Below, one piece after another: positions 47,601 through 59,602 of a DNA stretch of 64,000 nucleotides. Under the pieces are notes generated by a model. That model was not told the origin of the DNA and made no database searches. It was given only the letters and a program-made list of their open reading frames with translations. Numbering within the stretch: position 1 is the stretch's first letter; every line of letters starts with the position of its first letter. A program made the position numbers and the translations under genes. Origin of the DNA: Entonaema liquescens (Eukaryota; Ascomycota; Sordariomycetes; Xylariales; Xylariaceae); assembly GCA_902805475.1 (NCBI GenBank), contig CADCSX010000023.1:3410001-3474000 (forward strand). The letters run 5' to 3'.

Positions 47601-48202
47601 GTTATGTCTTACTGTCTATGATTTTACTGTTAGCGATTACCACAACATTAGTTATATCAAAGTCTTACAGGAGTGTTATCAAGGTGGAAATGTGCTTCCT
47701 TGATGCTTTCGCCATGATTACCCTGGGGATTGGCTAGGCCGAAAAGTCGTTCCTTGAGGAAAGGACTATTATTCATCAGCAAGAGCTCCGCAGTAAGGAG
47801 ATTAACACAGACTCTTGCTCGTTCCAGAAAGCAAATGCAATATTCTGCAGGCCGTGTGTGTCTGATACTCCAGCTATTCCGTCTTCGCCCCAGCGGAATG
47901 CTCGAGATCGTGCGTGGTCGTGTGTGAAATCTGCCCAAGGACGTATTAGTAAAGATAATGTAAACCAGAAGAGAGGTACTTACGGCTCCAAGCATCACCA
48001 TCTGCGCTATAATCCTCTCGTACTAGGTATTAAATGTTAGTTGGATGGTTGATACGATAGATTAGTAGCTCCGCTTGCCTGTAGCCCATTGTCGTTCAGC
48101 AACATAAGGACCCCATTTCTTCCAATATTTAATGCGATTGCTATCTTCCTTGAGGCGCTTCTCTTCCTCGGTGAGGTACTCGTGGTTGTCGACTACAACC
48201 AT
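44684..48202 (-). CDS. MGH1-like (GH63-related) glycoside hydrolase family protein, two one-base frame breaks
   Basis: Eight exons: 48202-48079, 48022-47984, 47930-47813, 47765-47669, 47560-46933, 46872-46414, 46359-45116 and 45041-44684. They give about 1022 residues if two breaks are read through. The protein resembles yeast Ymr196w: GEDGIAGVSDTHGLQNIAF, KERLFGLANPQGNHGES, WGRETADKKPAISYF, then the (alpha/alpha)6-barrel part with FAAWDSAFHCIPLAMIDPEF, GGVLEQADSTGWMAFY, WRGPIWLCVNFLLVESLQRF and MWFHEFFDGDTGRGLGATHQ. The frame breaks at 46537-46540 (A4 on plus, one base short, after SWEYP) and 45897-45899 (A3, one base short, after NDEDGF). With one base added at each site all exon phases close. 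Intron 1 uses a GC donor. It is probably a cytosolic glycosidase of unknown substrate. Confidence 0.9.
48023..48078 (-). other. GC-AG intron in the MGH1-like gene
   Basis: The donor reads ACAG/GCAAGC and the acceptor CCTAG. Splicing here joins ERQWAT to VREDYSADGDAW in phase 1. No GT donor nearby gives an open frame. Confidence 0.75.
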
Positions 48203-49391
48203 GTTGGAAGGCAGCCCGATAGTGGCAAAGGCAAAAAAGATAAGAAAATTCTACAAGCAAGATGGATCACGAAGATAGAGGACCAAGGACCAAGGCAAGA
48301 GGGAAGAAGCGACTGAGCATCTAACGGCACGTAAGACACAAAAAGGCTGATACCGACGAAATGTTGGAAGACGAGAGAAAGGAGGTATTGGGACTCCGTA
48401 GATCAATTTCAGGTACGCCTGCAGCTGCAGAGCTTGATCTTCTACTGTCTTATTAAGGTAAGCCGACGGGTTAGCGGCAGGATGAGTTGGAGCGAGCTAG
48501 TCAAATTGAAGCTACGGCGATATTATGTAGACATCGTTGCGTCAAGGCCTAACCAAACTGTGATAAGGAAAAAAAAAAACATCAGCAATGAGGGGGAGGT
48601 AAATTGTAAGTGCGGGCAGCTATGACATCATTGGGTATCTATAGTAAATACCGTTAGTAACATTAGGTATGTACTATACTAACAGAAATATGTGTAACTT
48701 ACCTAGTGTAAGTTAGGTTAGGTGGTAGGTATGAGGACAAGAGGAATACCTACATCTCTCAGATTTACCTATTTTATTTTCAGGACCTATGTGACTTGTT
48801 TGTAACCTACCTTATACATATGTAGAGATAGGTATAGATATTTCCACCATATAAGTTAGATATAATATATACCTAAGTAGGTAAATATATATATATATAT
48901 ATAAGGTAAATAAATAAACAAATAAATGTATAGGTTAGGTTAGGTACCTTGGCGGGGCACATGTCAAAATATACTACTCACATCATGTAGGTAAGGTGCA
49001 TATATAGTATATACGTGTAAATGTGGTATCATTCTGCCAAACACGAACAACGCAGGATCCACACTTTCGAATAATAAAATCCCAAAGATAAAATGAACAC
49101 CTACTAAGTAGCAGTGACGGAGCTAAATCTAACCAAAACTCCCCATAAGCTCCCGTCGATAGGTCGCCTATACGAGGGGTAGAGAGTCTAGAAGTGTTAA
49201 GTCCAATAAATTTCCAACCCAATAGATCTCTGCCAAATTCGCTCGAATCCACCTACGAGAAAACAATGTCCGGCGATAAGGGTAATATAGGTGAGTATCT
49301 TCTTTCCAACGCCAACTCCGCTTCCCTCAGGCATCGGGGATTACTGTCGAAACGAATCATCCTGTTGAAGACTAAATACCGGCGCCCGCTA
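48203..49391. other. intergenic spacer, TA- and TTAGG-rich
   Basis: About 1.2 kb. It holds a (TA)n tract at 48885-48902 and several GTTAGGTTAGG words (48709-48722, 48932-48945). These are not telomeric TTAGGG. No gene is supported. Confidence 0.55.
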
Positions 49392-52069
49392 TCACTTTGA
49401 ATTCGCAAACCATGGGAATTTCTTCTTCCCAGCATCCGTAGAGCCACCACTCGGCGACTCTACCTGTATGCTCCGTTGGTAAATGTCCTGCAAAGCCTGC
49501 ATTAGTCTCGACCGCTCTGGTTTTTGATGTGAAGTACGAAAGATATATCTCACCTCTTCGTCCGTAGGCATCAAACAGTCTAGAATAAGTTCTCTTGCCG
49601 TGTCATGCTTAGATAGGTTCGGATACGGGGTACCCTGACTCTTCATAATTGGCAAGAGGATTTCCCCCAGAACTTCAAATTTCTTCCAGTTTATTCGATC
49701 ACCTTGGGGCCCCACCATTGTCATGCTACCCTCTTCGGCCGATACAAGATCCCTACGATGTAACGGAATGAAGGGGATGCGCGGTAGTGGTGAATTTTCC
49801 CATGCTAGTCGGTAGGCAAAGTGGCTCTTCTGCGTCCCCATTAAGAGCACTAGCCGCGCAAACCGTTTCTGCACGTCAGTTGGCACAAGAGCTCGTGTCT
49901 GGGATAGGCGATGAATGGCCGTCCCGTTAATACCAGCCAATACGGCTGCGAGTCCGTTGTAATTGTTTAGCTGCCTTAGTTTCAACGCGATATTCATAAA
50001 CTTCTCCAGCATCTGTGCACGATGTTTGGCCTTTTCTCTCATGAGAATCATATTGGATACCCAAGTAGCGATGTGGTTGAAGTGAGCAATCATGCGGTTG
50101 ACGTTCTTCATAGCTCTGCACTTCTCCTTCTGCTCTGCTGATAGGCTGACATGTCGGATCAAGTCTCGTATCCGGATCGAAGAGAACATAACCCAATCGA
50201 TCCTCGTCATCTCATCGGCGATATCATCATTTTGCGTGTCCATGAATATATGGTACCGGAATTTGGTTAGTGGTAATGTATATGTGGGCACCATTGTCGC
50301 TGCTTCTCGTTCGTAGTCCTCATACGAATGGAACTGGAATGAGTGTATCTTCCCAGCGGGTCCAGACGGCGGGCCGGCGTCCGTTTGAAGAGACGAACTA
50401 GCCGAGGGTCGTCGTTCGATAGGATCGTCTACGCCCAGCGAGCTCATACTTTCTGACATATCAGCATAGCGCCTATTACTATCTCTTGTACTCAGCTCAT
50501 GGTCATCGAGTGGCGTGTCCTCGAAGCTGTCAGCCTTCTCCCAGCCTGTATCGTCAGCCTCGATCACACTGTATTCCATAGTCCTACGCATCTGCTGTGA
50601 AGCCGCGAAGAACGCCGGTTCCGTAGCCAATTGTCGTATAAAGTCTTCTATGTTTCTTCTTGTCGTCGGTCGTGCGAAATCTCCGGGGTAGGTTGCAACC
50701 CATTTAGCAATCACTTCAATAATTCGAAACTGGGCGGATATCTTGGTAAGGTAATGAACGGACTTGTCGTCTCGAAGGCGGTCCAGCCGTGATAGGAGGG
50801 ATGAAAAGAGCTGTCCCGGAGACGCAAACTTGCGGTACAAACACAAGAAGATGTCCAAGAAATTGTTGTCCGACCTAGACATTTTAGGGGCAATAAGACG
50901 GTCGATTAGTTCTTCAAAGGTAACGCCGATTTTCTTCGCGGGTCGTTCGAATACCGATTCGTCGGTCCGTTGTAGTAGGGGTATATCATCATATCGCATA
51001 GAGTCCGCATCTGAGTCGTCAATATCAAGAAATGAAGGGGTGGTCTGGGTACGATCCAGCCTAACGCCAGGGGTACGGAGCATACTAGAGACAGTTTGAC
51101 CAGAATCTTCTTCTGCAGCTTCTGAAAATTGGTTCCCAGTAAGATCATGACGGGTTTGCCTCGACGAATGACGGTAGTCTGTTCCCGGTGGATTCGATAT
51201 ACCTCGAAGTAACGACATGTCCGAGCTGGCGCGACTATGCTTGCTATGTTGGCTTATCGGTCGAGCGTTGGTGGGTTCTATTTGAGAATCAAGATGAGCA
51301 GCCGAAGCTGCCCTGCGTCTTGCACTACTTATCCCGTCCGCACTGTCGATGTCTACGGCTGCAGTTCATAGTCAGATGATGTACCATAATAGTAATAGCT
51401 AAGCTTTTCTCAAGCTATAGATGAACAACCCCTGGAGCTCTATTATTTCGCAACAAAGAGCTCACTCGGAGTGTACTTACCCTGGTTTCTTGACACTAAT
51501 GCTTTTAACAATGTAGACAAAGCTATCCTCGCACTCTCCGGCTTGTTGACGGACGTTTTAAAAGTTGCGAGACAGGATTGGCACGCGGCGGCAACCGCCT
51601 CCGTATCGATGTGTCGTAATTTCTCGGGGTTATCGCACTTTGTCGCAACAAGAACCGCGGGCAATGAAGAATTTACAAGAGCATCTAGTCGGGTTAGTTG
51701 TCGCTTGCTTTCCGAGGTATCCTAACCACGTTCCAGGAAGGCACTGGTGAGTGGTCACTTACTCAAGGTCTGAGGTAATTCTATAATGCTCTCTCTGTTC
51801 ATTACATCGTATAAGAGTAAAACTCCATTCACGCGAGGGACGATAGCACCGCCTACTTGCTTAGGCCATTTGATCTGTCGATCGGGGTCCACGTCGAAAT
51901 ATTCGAGATCTAATTCGAATAGTGTAACAGCGTACGGTACATTATCGATAGTAATACGAGCTGTCGTGGGATTAGGGCCGGGTGTACGAGGTAGTGACAT
52001 GGCCCTCTGTATGAAATGGGACTTGCCCACTCCATTGGCCCCTATAACAGAGATATTGATGCTCTCCAT
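49392..52069 (-). CDS. fusion protein: N-terminal Ras-like GTPase domain and C-terminal RasGEF (Cdc25) domain
   Basis: Three exons, 52069-51763, 51684-51481 and 51358-49392, with agreeing phases give 825 residues. The first about 170 residues are Ras-like: P-loop GANGVGKS at 10-17, GVLLLYDVMNRES, and VATKCD as the G4 base motif. The G3 position reads LFELDLEYFDVDPD, without the usual DxxG and catalytic Gln, so hydrolysis is doubtful. A disordered linker follows. Then comes a RasGEF N-domain (VTFEELIDRLIAPKMS, FLDIFLCLYRKFASP) and the catalytic Cdc25 domain (DEMTRIDWVMFSSIRIRDL, NRMIAHFNHIATWVSNMIL, LNNYNGLAAVLAGINGTAIH). It should load GTP onto a Ras or Rap-type partner at a membrane, with the N-terminal domain as a possible regulatory sensor. 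This architecture is known among fungal RasGEFs. Confidence 0.92.
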
Positions 52070-54026
52070 TGTGACGATAGTATGCGGTCAGCTGATAATT
52101 GCAGAGCACCAAGGTCATATAATTAGTAACTCTTTACGTCGAGCCAACAAGAGCTTTACCGAAGAGCTTTCATGACTATAACTTATTCGCCTACGATGTG
52201 TACCGAGATATATGATTCGGGAGGGATCGAGCGGCGAGACTTGAGATCTCTTAAGGACGAAGGATTAAGAGATTATATTTCGAATAGAGATAGGAAGTAC
52301 TCGAGAACGGGGGTCGAGATTGAATAGGACGAACGCTTGACAAGGACGAAGGTATCAAGGGTAAGAGGAGAGTAGCAAATCGTCTGCCTTGGCCCGCTCC
52401 GCTGCTCGGCCGGATGTGGTAAATTGAGAGGCCGTCGAATCACCTGAGTCTATTAAAGGTTTAACATCCGATTCATCGGAGGCCGTTATAAATTATCGTT
52501 CAATGTAACACGCACTTTTGTTGTGTGATTCAGGCAGGCTGAGGACTGTTGGTGTCACTGTACACAGGAGACCTGAGGGTGGAACTCGGACGAGTGAGGA
52601 AAGCGAAAGACACGAGAAACAACTTTCACCGACAGATGGCTGTGGCGGAGATATATCAACCAGGTAAAAAAGGCTGTGTAATGTTACGCGGTCCAACGTA
52701 GATCGTAAAAGCGCGGATATTAATTCCCAACGCACGTCGCAGCCAACGAGGCAGAATTCCGTATGTACCAACAAGACAAGACACGACAGTTTTCCCCTCG
52801 TAAAGGTTTGTTAGGTGTGAAGTGACAGGGTGTTAGGTGTCAAACTCGATAACAGAGATACTCGACCTCGGCCAGCCGCGTGTCGAATGGTTTTACGGAA
52901 TTATACGAGTATGATAGGTTCAAAAGTAACAATAACAAAAAAAACAATAGCTCGGGAATTGGTAAAGTGGAGGTTTTGGGAAAGGTTTAAGTCATGATAT
53001 TGGATCTAAAGCTCGGTCCCGTCGTCGTGATGCGACGTCGAGGGGTCGAATTAAATCCTAAATCCAATTATCCGTGTGCGGGAGGAATTGACACCCCCTC
53101 CGCTGAGGCACCTGGGCACTAGATCAAGAGGAGACGGGGACAGAACGGGACCCCCCCTTGTAATTAGGTAGAGCACGTTATTTGTGATTACCTAGGTACC
53201 TATTGTGTATGTACATCAAGCTTGATTTCCAATTGTTAGACGATTTGGGTTTTGTACATAATGTATACGAATTTACTGGGTTTAAAACCCTTGTTATTGG
53301 AGTAGCCAAGAATCCCATAGGCGATGCATTTCGCTAAAAAGCCCACTATGTCCACTCTCAACTAGGGGCCCTCGTGGCATATCAGATGTACCTTGAAGTA
53401 TCCATATTATCTGTGCGTATTGTACATGACTGATATCCACATCCAGTTTAGTCCATAGGTACCTAAGTCCTCCCACTCCAACTTTGAAGATAATAGGAGC
53501 TTGCCCCTGCGTCTAAGCTGAACAAGCGCCCGCAGTTTTGTTTAGCAAAGGGTTAAATATTAGCCATACAAGACAGGACAAAAACTGGTTTTAAATACTA
53601 GGCATAAGGTAATAGAAGTAAGCGATCATAAAAGGGGTTTTCCTTTGTAATATCCGAAGCGCTAAAGTTAGAGGTTAGGTCTTCGAATTTTTAATAGTTA
53701 CCTAATTTCTAATAACTACATGTGTACCTAGTTCATTAAATCTCAACTTTGAAAGATGGACTTACATAAGAGAAAAAAGAGAAAAACATGCCGAATGCAA
53801 ACAGCCAGCTTCAACTCAACACCAAGCAGATCAAAGTCACAACCGGCGTACTTCTAGATTATCTAGATTGTACCCCTAAAACCAATCACACACATGCATC
53901 TTGGAGCTATGCTAGTACGCGTAGCTCTTCATCCTTTCAACAAAGCTCCTCATACGCACGTGGGCTGCATTGACCAATAACGTCTGATATCCCAACATCT
54001 TCCCACTCCCAATGCTCACTCACCAA

Positions 54027-54050
54027 ACGTCAACGTCAACGTCAACAAAC
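54027..54050. repeat. hexamer tandem repeat (AACGTC)n
   Basis: About four copies, lying in gene-free DNA. Confidence 0.8.
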
Positions 54051-56071
54051 GCATCGCCTCTCCCTAAAGTATGCGTTTGGAAATTATAATGCACTACTCC
54101 AGAGGTGGTTGTACATAGGTAATCACGACATACGCTGTTGCAATCAACCCATTGCTAAGATATCTTGTCCCCCCTAAATTTTAGTTCGTCACATTGCCTT
54201 TACCAATGTGCGCTATAGTCATTTAGCTCCTAGCTTAGTGTTTTGTAAAACACCATATCAGCAAGACTTGCTCGTTCAACTCTAATCTATATGAGACGAA
54301 CGTGTTTGCTCTATCTCGATCGTGGTGTAGTGTTTGGCTCCTGTCAAGACGACAAACTCGAACGGTATACTTAACTTTCTTGGGGGCGTCATTCAGATAT
54401 TCTAAGATACTAAAGTTACAACACCAACAACTCCGACTAAATACGGCACCCTTTAAAATACCATATTCAAAATTTTGGTGACTCTATAAATGGTTCTTGC
54501 CTCGTAAATTATGATTATCTATGATAAGAATCCGGGTTGTAGCCTCATCATAGAGAATACGAACATTCTTGCCACGCAGGTCGCCTGATAAGGTGTGATT
54601 TATTGCGACTCGGTAATACAATGTATAAACATATTGGTTGGACTTCATATAGTGGAATTATGAGGGTGTTTCCGAAATGTTGCTGTAGAATACTTATCAT
54701 CGACGTCACCTGTTCATAAGTTATAGCTGCCGATTCGTCGATTAAGTAGTGTAACGGGACTAACGAATATCAACTCGAGGATAGGCGCGGCGAATTACCA
54801 TAGATAATCGGCAAGGTAACACGGCATGCTATCACAGAGACGTTACCACGCCGCAGCTCAACCAATGGTCTATCTTTGTTTGTCAATCTTGACGTCCCGA
54901 TGGAAATGTTTTCTAGTCCATTAGGTAGCTTAAGTTTCATCTATAGAACGAGACTGATTATCGTTATCCCGAAAAGGGAAAGGATCCTAAGAGTAAGAGA
55001 ATGTGGCAGTTTTCGTAGTTCTATTTTATATCAGTATAAATTCAAGAGAAGGACGTGCATAGCGACTTTAATATTTAGACCTGTAGGCTCATGAACAATC
55101 ATGACTCTTTACTTCCACTGCGGGATAGGGTAGGTTAAGAAATACCCGTAGTCTCAAAACATAAATTTGAGTATTGTAAGAAAAAGAGGGAAAAAAAGAA
55201 TGAGGCACGAAGAGGTCAAATATCATTGCATATGTTCATCATGTAGGATAGGTAAAGCATTCACACATTTCCGTCAAGTCTTTATTTACATATAAATAGC
55301 ATTCACCAAACCCACTCGGACAAATCCAGAAGCTTAATTAATTGGGTAGTTATGACAATCTAAGTGACGAGTTGACGAAATCGTATAACCATTTCATATT
55401 ACCCCTGAAGTTTGCTTGCCAAGACCGTTCAGAACAAGGCCAACTTAAGCACCACGAGACTTAACTATAATATCTAGTTAGAAGGCTATATCTACCATGT
55501 GTCAAATACTTAGGATATTCCGTAATTGAAAACGAGGGAATGCGTTATAGTGGAGGTTCAAAAGGGTGCTGAGTTGCTCTAACCATCATATACGCCGCTT
55601 TTATGCCCCTTTATAATATCGTATCCTAATATCCTCATGCATAGCTAGACAGACTTAGGATAACCTAGATGGTTCGGTGCTAGATTGTACTCTTGGGTGC
55701 CTGCTTATTCTATAAGATGTATAGACTACATCATAGGGTCCGGATAGCTGCAGTAGCATTGACGACAAAGATCACTATTATCAAGTATCTTCGCCCATGA
55801 CCTGTATGGTAGGTACATTGCTGAGATGGTTTATGAATATATTTCGGTCTGTGTTACAGGCATCACATGCATATGGTTGAGCATCGTACAGTGCTGTGTT
55901 GTATAACATTAACTCTGAGGCTCGTTTGGATTAACACTGTCAGACACTTCAATGATAACCACTATTATACAAACCCATGTCCCACTCATAGTGACTTCCT
56001 TCATAACTTCCCTCGTCACTTCCTTACAACCAACGCACTTTCACTCCGTACCCTAGGCAACATCGAGACTA

Positions 56072-56142
56072 CCGCAACAGCAGTAGCAACAGCAGTAGCA
56101 ACGGCAGTAGCAACGGCAGTAGCAACGGCAACAGCAACGACG
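56072..56142. repeat. imperfect 12-bp tandem repeat in the DUF726 leader
   Basis: Units of the form GCAACAGCAGTA / GCAACGGCAGTA, about six copies, lying 65 bp before the start codon and so probably in the 5' UTR. Confidence 0.85.
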
Positions 56143-56206
56143 ACCCCGCATACCCACGTAAATCGAATTTAAGTAACTTTCTCCTTACTGAAGGAGAATC
56201 GTAGTT

Positions 56207-58642
56207 ATGGAACAATCCTTCAACTATTCCAGCACGTCCGACGACGAAGGTCAAACAATGCCTCGCAACAACAACAACGCCCCAACGCGAGGGCGTGCGC
56301 CCAAGCGTATTGAACTTGATCTCAGTGCCTGCATCAACGTGGAACAGAAATATCAACTTCAAAAACTGATTACTGCCATTGTTGAAGAGATGCAGAAGCA
56401 GATACGCGACAACTTCGAGAACCTTGAATCTGGCTACGTTGCATCCGACCAAGGAATTAACCCGCCCAAAGTAGTGTGCAACACTGTCCCTAATCCCCGT
56501 AGCGAGAAGTACCGAAACCTATACAGCGACAACACTGTAGGCCAGAGCAACAACTCTAACCTTCAGAAGGAGAATATGAAATCCAATCATCAAGCTGGCA
56601 CCACGACAAGAACATTTGATCCCATGAAAAGACTGCCCAAATCCCCAGAGGAAGTCCGCCACTTGTACGAAAAGACGGAGATCGAGGTACTAGTATCAAG
56701 CCTTTTCGAATTGAAAAAAGACACCCAAGCACACTTTGCAAAATGGCGTGTGAACGTTCTCAAGCGCATCCAGGATATCGTGATCAAGAACGGCGGAACG
56801 GCTGGCAACGTTGGCGGCCAAGCACCCGCACCACCAGGTAATGCAAGACGATTAGGGGGCAATGCCGAAAGAGGAAGACCTGTGATGCCAAGTGGTAGTA
56901 GTAAGTCCTTCCTCGACAGGCTTGTCGCTAGTGAACGTCGTGATTCCATTTTTTGAATAGTTACCCCCCCTTACGATGCGGATTTATAACCCTAAAGCCT
57001 CTTAATATTCCACACCCAGTTTTCCTAGTCAGTGCTAATCGAGCGATTTAGGACCCAACACAGCTGCTACAGCTGCTGAAGCTGCCTCGCTAGCTCTTGT
57101 CCGGCTTTATCCCCCTATTTATACGCCCCTCAAGGACTGCCCTAAAGAGAAGCGAGGCCTAATGTTGCATTGCGTACTACTAATCCTTCTTGGGCTCGAC
57201 CAATATTCCCTATACTCAAGAATCCTATTGATAAGACTCGCTTCGTCATTAACCATCCCAATGTGGGTTTTATTACAAGATGAGGTGAGAGTCTCGCAAG
57301 CCCTCTCCAAGATTATCCTGGGCATCCCTCTCGAGGAGATAGCCCAGAGGCGAGCAGAGGAAGCCAGAACTTCCCGACGCTGGAGACCGGGCATGATCAG
57401 CGCAGCCCTGGGAGGAAATCCTGGCGTCCTTGCAGCCCCCCTCGCCGCCGCTAGTCTCGGTACTGTGTTTGGGGGCAGGGGACTCGACCCGTCAGTAACA
57501 GCTACTCTACTAGGGCCTATGAATGATAACACAGTCGTCGTTGGCACATTGTTTGGTCTGTATGGAGCCCGACAAGGAAGCAAAACGATTGACGCTCACG
57601 GCAAAGACATCCAGGATTTCGGCATGATACCTTTGCATGCAATTAACACGCCCGAACTGATCGACCCTAAGGATGTGCCTCCCGAGAACCGCAGAATGCG
57701 AGTTACTATTGGGATCACTGGATTGCTCACCGACCCGGACGAGTTTCTGGAATCGTGGAAGATTCTAGGTCATCAGATGGAGGCTTATGCAATGAGATGG
57801 GAGATTGAGGCTCTGACGAAGATGGGCATTGCGCTGGAGACGCTCACGAAGAGTTCAGCTTGGAGCGAAGCAAAAAAGGAACTCCATTCGATGAATGGTA
57901 ACGATGCCCTCCACGTTTTAAATAAATATAGGCTAATATTTGGGGTCCAGTTTATGACAGGTTAACGAAGTCTATATGGCCCACGCCCCTCGTGAAGATC
58001 AGTAAGGTTGTTGAGAACCCCTGGTGTATAGGAATGGTCCGAGCAGAGAAAGCAGGTGCAGTTCTCGCCGACGTCCTCATAAATAGAATCTACGGAGAGA
58101 GGCCTGTTACCCTGATAGGGTACAGTCTGGGAGCTCGCATAATCTATTGCTGCCTGATGATTCTGGCCGAGAAGCGAGCTTTTGGGTTGGTTGAGAACGT
58201 GGTTATGATGGGAGCACCTTGCCCATCTGAGGTTCGCGTTTGGGCGACGATGAGAAGCGTTGTTGCTAGCAGACTGGTTAACGTCTTCTCCAAAAAAGAC
58301 TATATGCTGGGCTTCCTTTACCGTAGCAGTACTTGGCAATACGGCGTCGCCGGCTTGCAGAAGATTGAAGGCGTACCGAATGTCGAAAGCTTCGATATGA
58401 CCGAGGTCGGCATCAATCACCTTCGATACCAATATCTCGTTGGTAGTGTCCTGAGGAAGCTCGGCTGGGAGGACATCGAATATGAGGAAATCTCCAAGGA
58501 GATGAGCAAGATGAATGCACAGAGGAGCGCCGAGAAGAAGCTTGACGAAGAGCGCGAGAAGAAGAACCAAGCTAATAAGCTCAAGCAAGATACCCGAGCG
58601 GTCGTGAACGGTATGAAAAGTGTGAAGCTGGGTAGCAAGTAG
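56207..58642 (+). CDS. DUF726 protein (TMCO4-like, alpha/beta-hydrolase fold)
   Basis: Three exons, 56207-56900, 57052-57897 and 57951-58642, with consistent phases give 743 residues. The N-terminal third is disordered with an acidic/Asn-rich start, then a helical segment (LYEKTEIEVLVSSLFELKKD, HFAKWRVNVLKRIQDIV) typical of the family. The second exon has ALVRLYPPIYTPLK, LIRLASSLTIPMWVLLQDEV and a Gly/Ala-rich membrane-like stretch (GVLAAPLAAASLGTVFG). The hydrolase part includes TIGITGLLTDPDEF and the nucleophile elbow LIGYSLGARIIY, with Ser572 as the candidate catalytic residue, then NVVMMGAPCPS. A Lys/Glu-rich coiled-coil tail ends the protein. Related yeast protein Mil1 takes part in AP-1/clathrin traffic. 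Reading through the first donor at 56901 gives a stop at 56956. Confidence 0.9.
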
Positions 58643-58965
58643 CGACAACATCTTGAAAGGTACTGGTCCGACCGCCGAGGCCTGCGATGACGGAAGGTGT
58701 ATATTATTTCTGTCCTGTGGGCTGGTATTGACCAGATTACGACACATCGAATATTTGTTTTTATTCATTGGCGATGGATTTTGTTATGGGGGGTTGCGCT
58801 GTAAGATAGTCTAAGCATTGTTCTTCGCATTGAGGGTAGTGAGGCAGGCCACGCCAGATGTATGCACCACCAAAAGGACGGTATGGTTTAATAGGCAAAT
58901 TGCTTGGAGGACTATACTTACACTAGTTGCAGTAGCAGGTAGTCATTTTATGTTATGATTATGGT
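58643..58965. other. convergent spacer DUF726 gene / GatC
   Basis: About 320 bp, presumably both 3' UTRs. No feature is seen. Confidence 0.5.
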
Positions 58966-59602
58966 TCAAGTCTCTTTCGTCTTCTCTCCTTGACTAGTAG
59001 CCGATCCCCCCGTCCGGACCACGAAATACCGCCCGGCCCGTTCGCTGGCTCCGGCGAGCACGTCCCATCCTTCCACATCCGGGTCACTGCTTCCCTGCCG
59101 CTGCTGCTGCTGCCGTCGGCGCGGGCGCCGCGCATGGCCTACTACGTTCTCGTTCGCGAGAGCATCTTTCAGCTGTTCCAACCCGATGGTCTGCTCCCGC
59201 TGGCCGAGGCTCGTCTCGTCGCGTATCGCGCGCAGGGGCTCTACGCCGGCGGTGTCGACGGAGCGGACGGCGCGGACGAAGTGTAGTTGCGAGGAGAGCG
59301 TCGAGAGCATGAGGGCTTCTTCGGAGGGGGGGGTGGGGGAGAGCGGATAGGCGGAGGAGGTGGTGGAGGGTTTGGGGGTTATTGAGGGGAGGAGTAGGAG
59401 GAGGAGGATGAAGGGGAGAGGATGATTCGGGGAGGAGAGAGCGGACGGACCAAGTTGGTGTTGAGAGGAGGGTTGGTAGGGAGGAGGAGGAGGAGGAGGA
59501 GGAGCTGGTTGAGGATAGTGTGCGGAGTTGGTGGCTTCGTAGGGATTGGTATAGGTATAGGTATAGGGCCTTGCGGCAATGGTTGGGTATTCGTGAGTTC
59601 AT
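58966..59602 (-). CDS. mitochondrial glutamyl-tRNA(Gln) amidotransferase subunit C (GatC-like), one-base frame break
   Basis: The frame from the ATG at 59602 reads a Ser-rich mitochondrial-type N-terminus, a Pro-rich stretch and LHHLLRLSALPHPP. The conserved continuation SEEEALMLSTLSSQLHFVRA and VDTAGVEPLRAIRDET lies one frame away. The shift falls in a run of eight G on the plus strand (59326-59333), where seven would restore one frame and give 211 residues. GatC stabilises the GatA/GatB complex that makes Gln-tRNA(Gln) from Glu-tRNA(Gln) in mitochondria. The residues after the core (RRPRRRQQQQRQ, then a GRYFVVR end) are typical fungal extensions. The gene is GC-rich compared with its neighbours. 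It lies head to head with sec17. Confidence 0.82.

Larger units (their letters stand above)
52070..56206. other. 4.1-kb gene-free region between divergent genes
   Basis: Contains the promoters of the RasGEF and DUF726 genes at its ends. It has a hexamer repeat (AACGTC, about 4 copies) at 54027-54050, a C7 run near 53152-53158, and many TAGGTACC-type words near 53190. Frames of up to about 100 codons have no recognisable family. AT-rich throughout, with no transposon ends found. Confidence 0.5.

Noticed and set aside
48709..48945. GTTAGG words suggesting telomeric repeats
   Set aside because: The unit is not TTAGGG, only two units occur together, and genes flank it on both sides.
55867..56172. 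101-codon frame ending in Ala/Thr repeats
   Set aside because: It is a translation of the 12-bp repeat array upstream of the DUF726 start, most likely leader sequence.
56901..57051. Splitting the DUF726 locus into two genes
   Set aside because: The GTAAGT donor, GCTAAT branch and TTTAG acceptor join the two frames in phase, and both halves match the same family layout.
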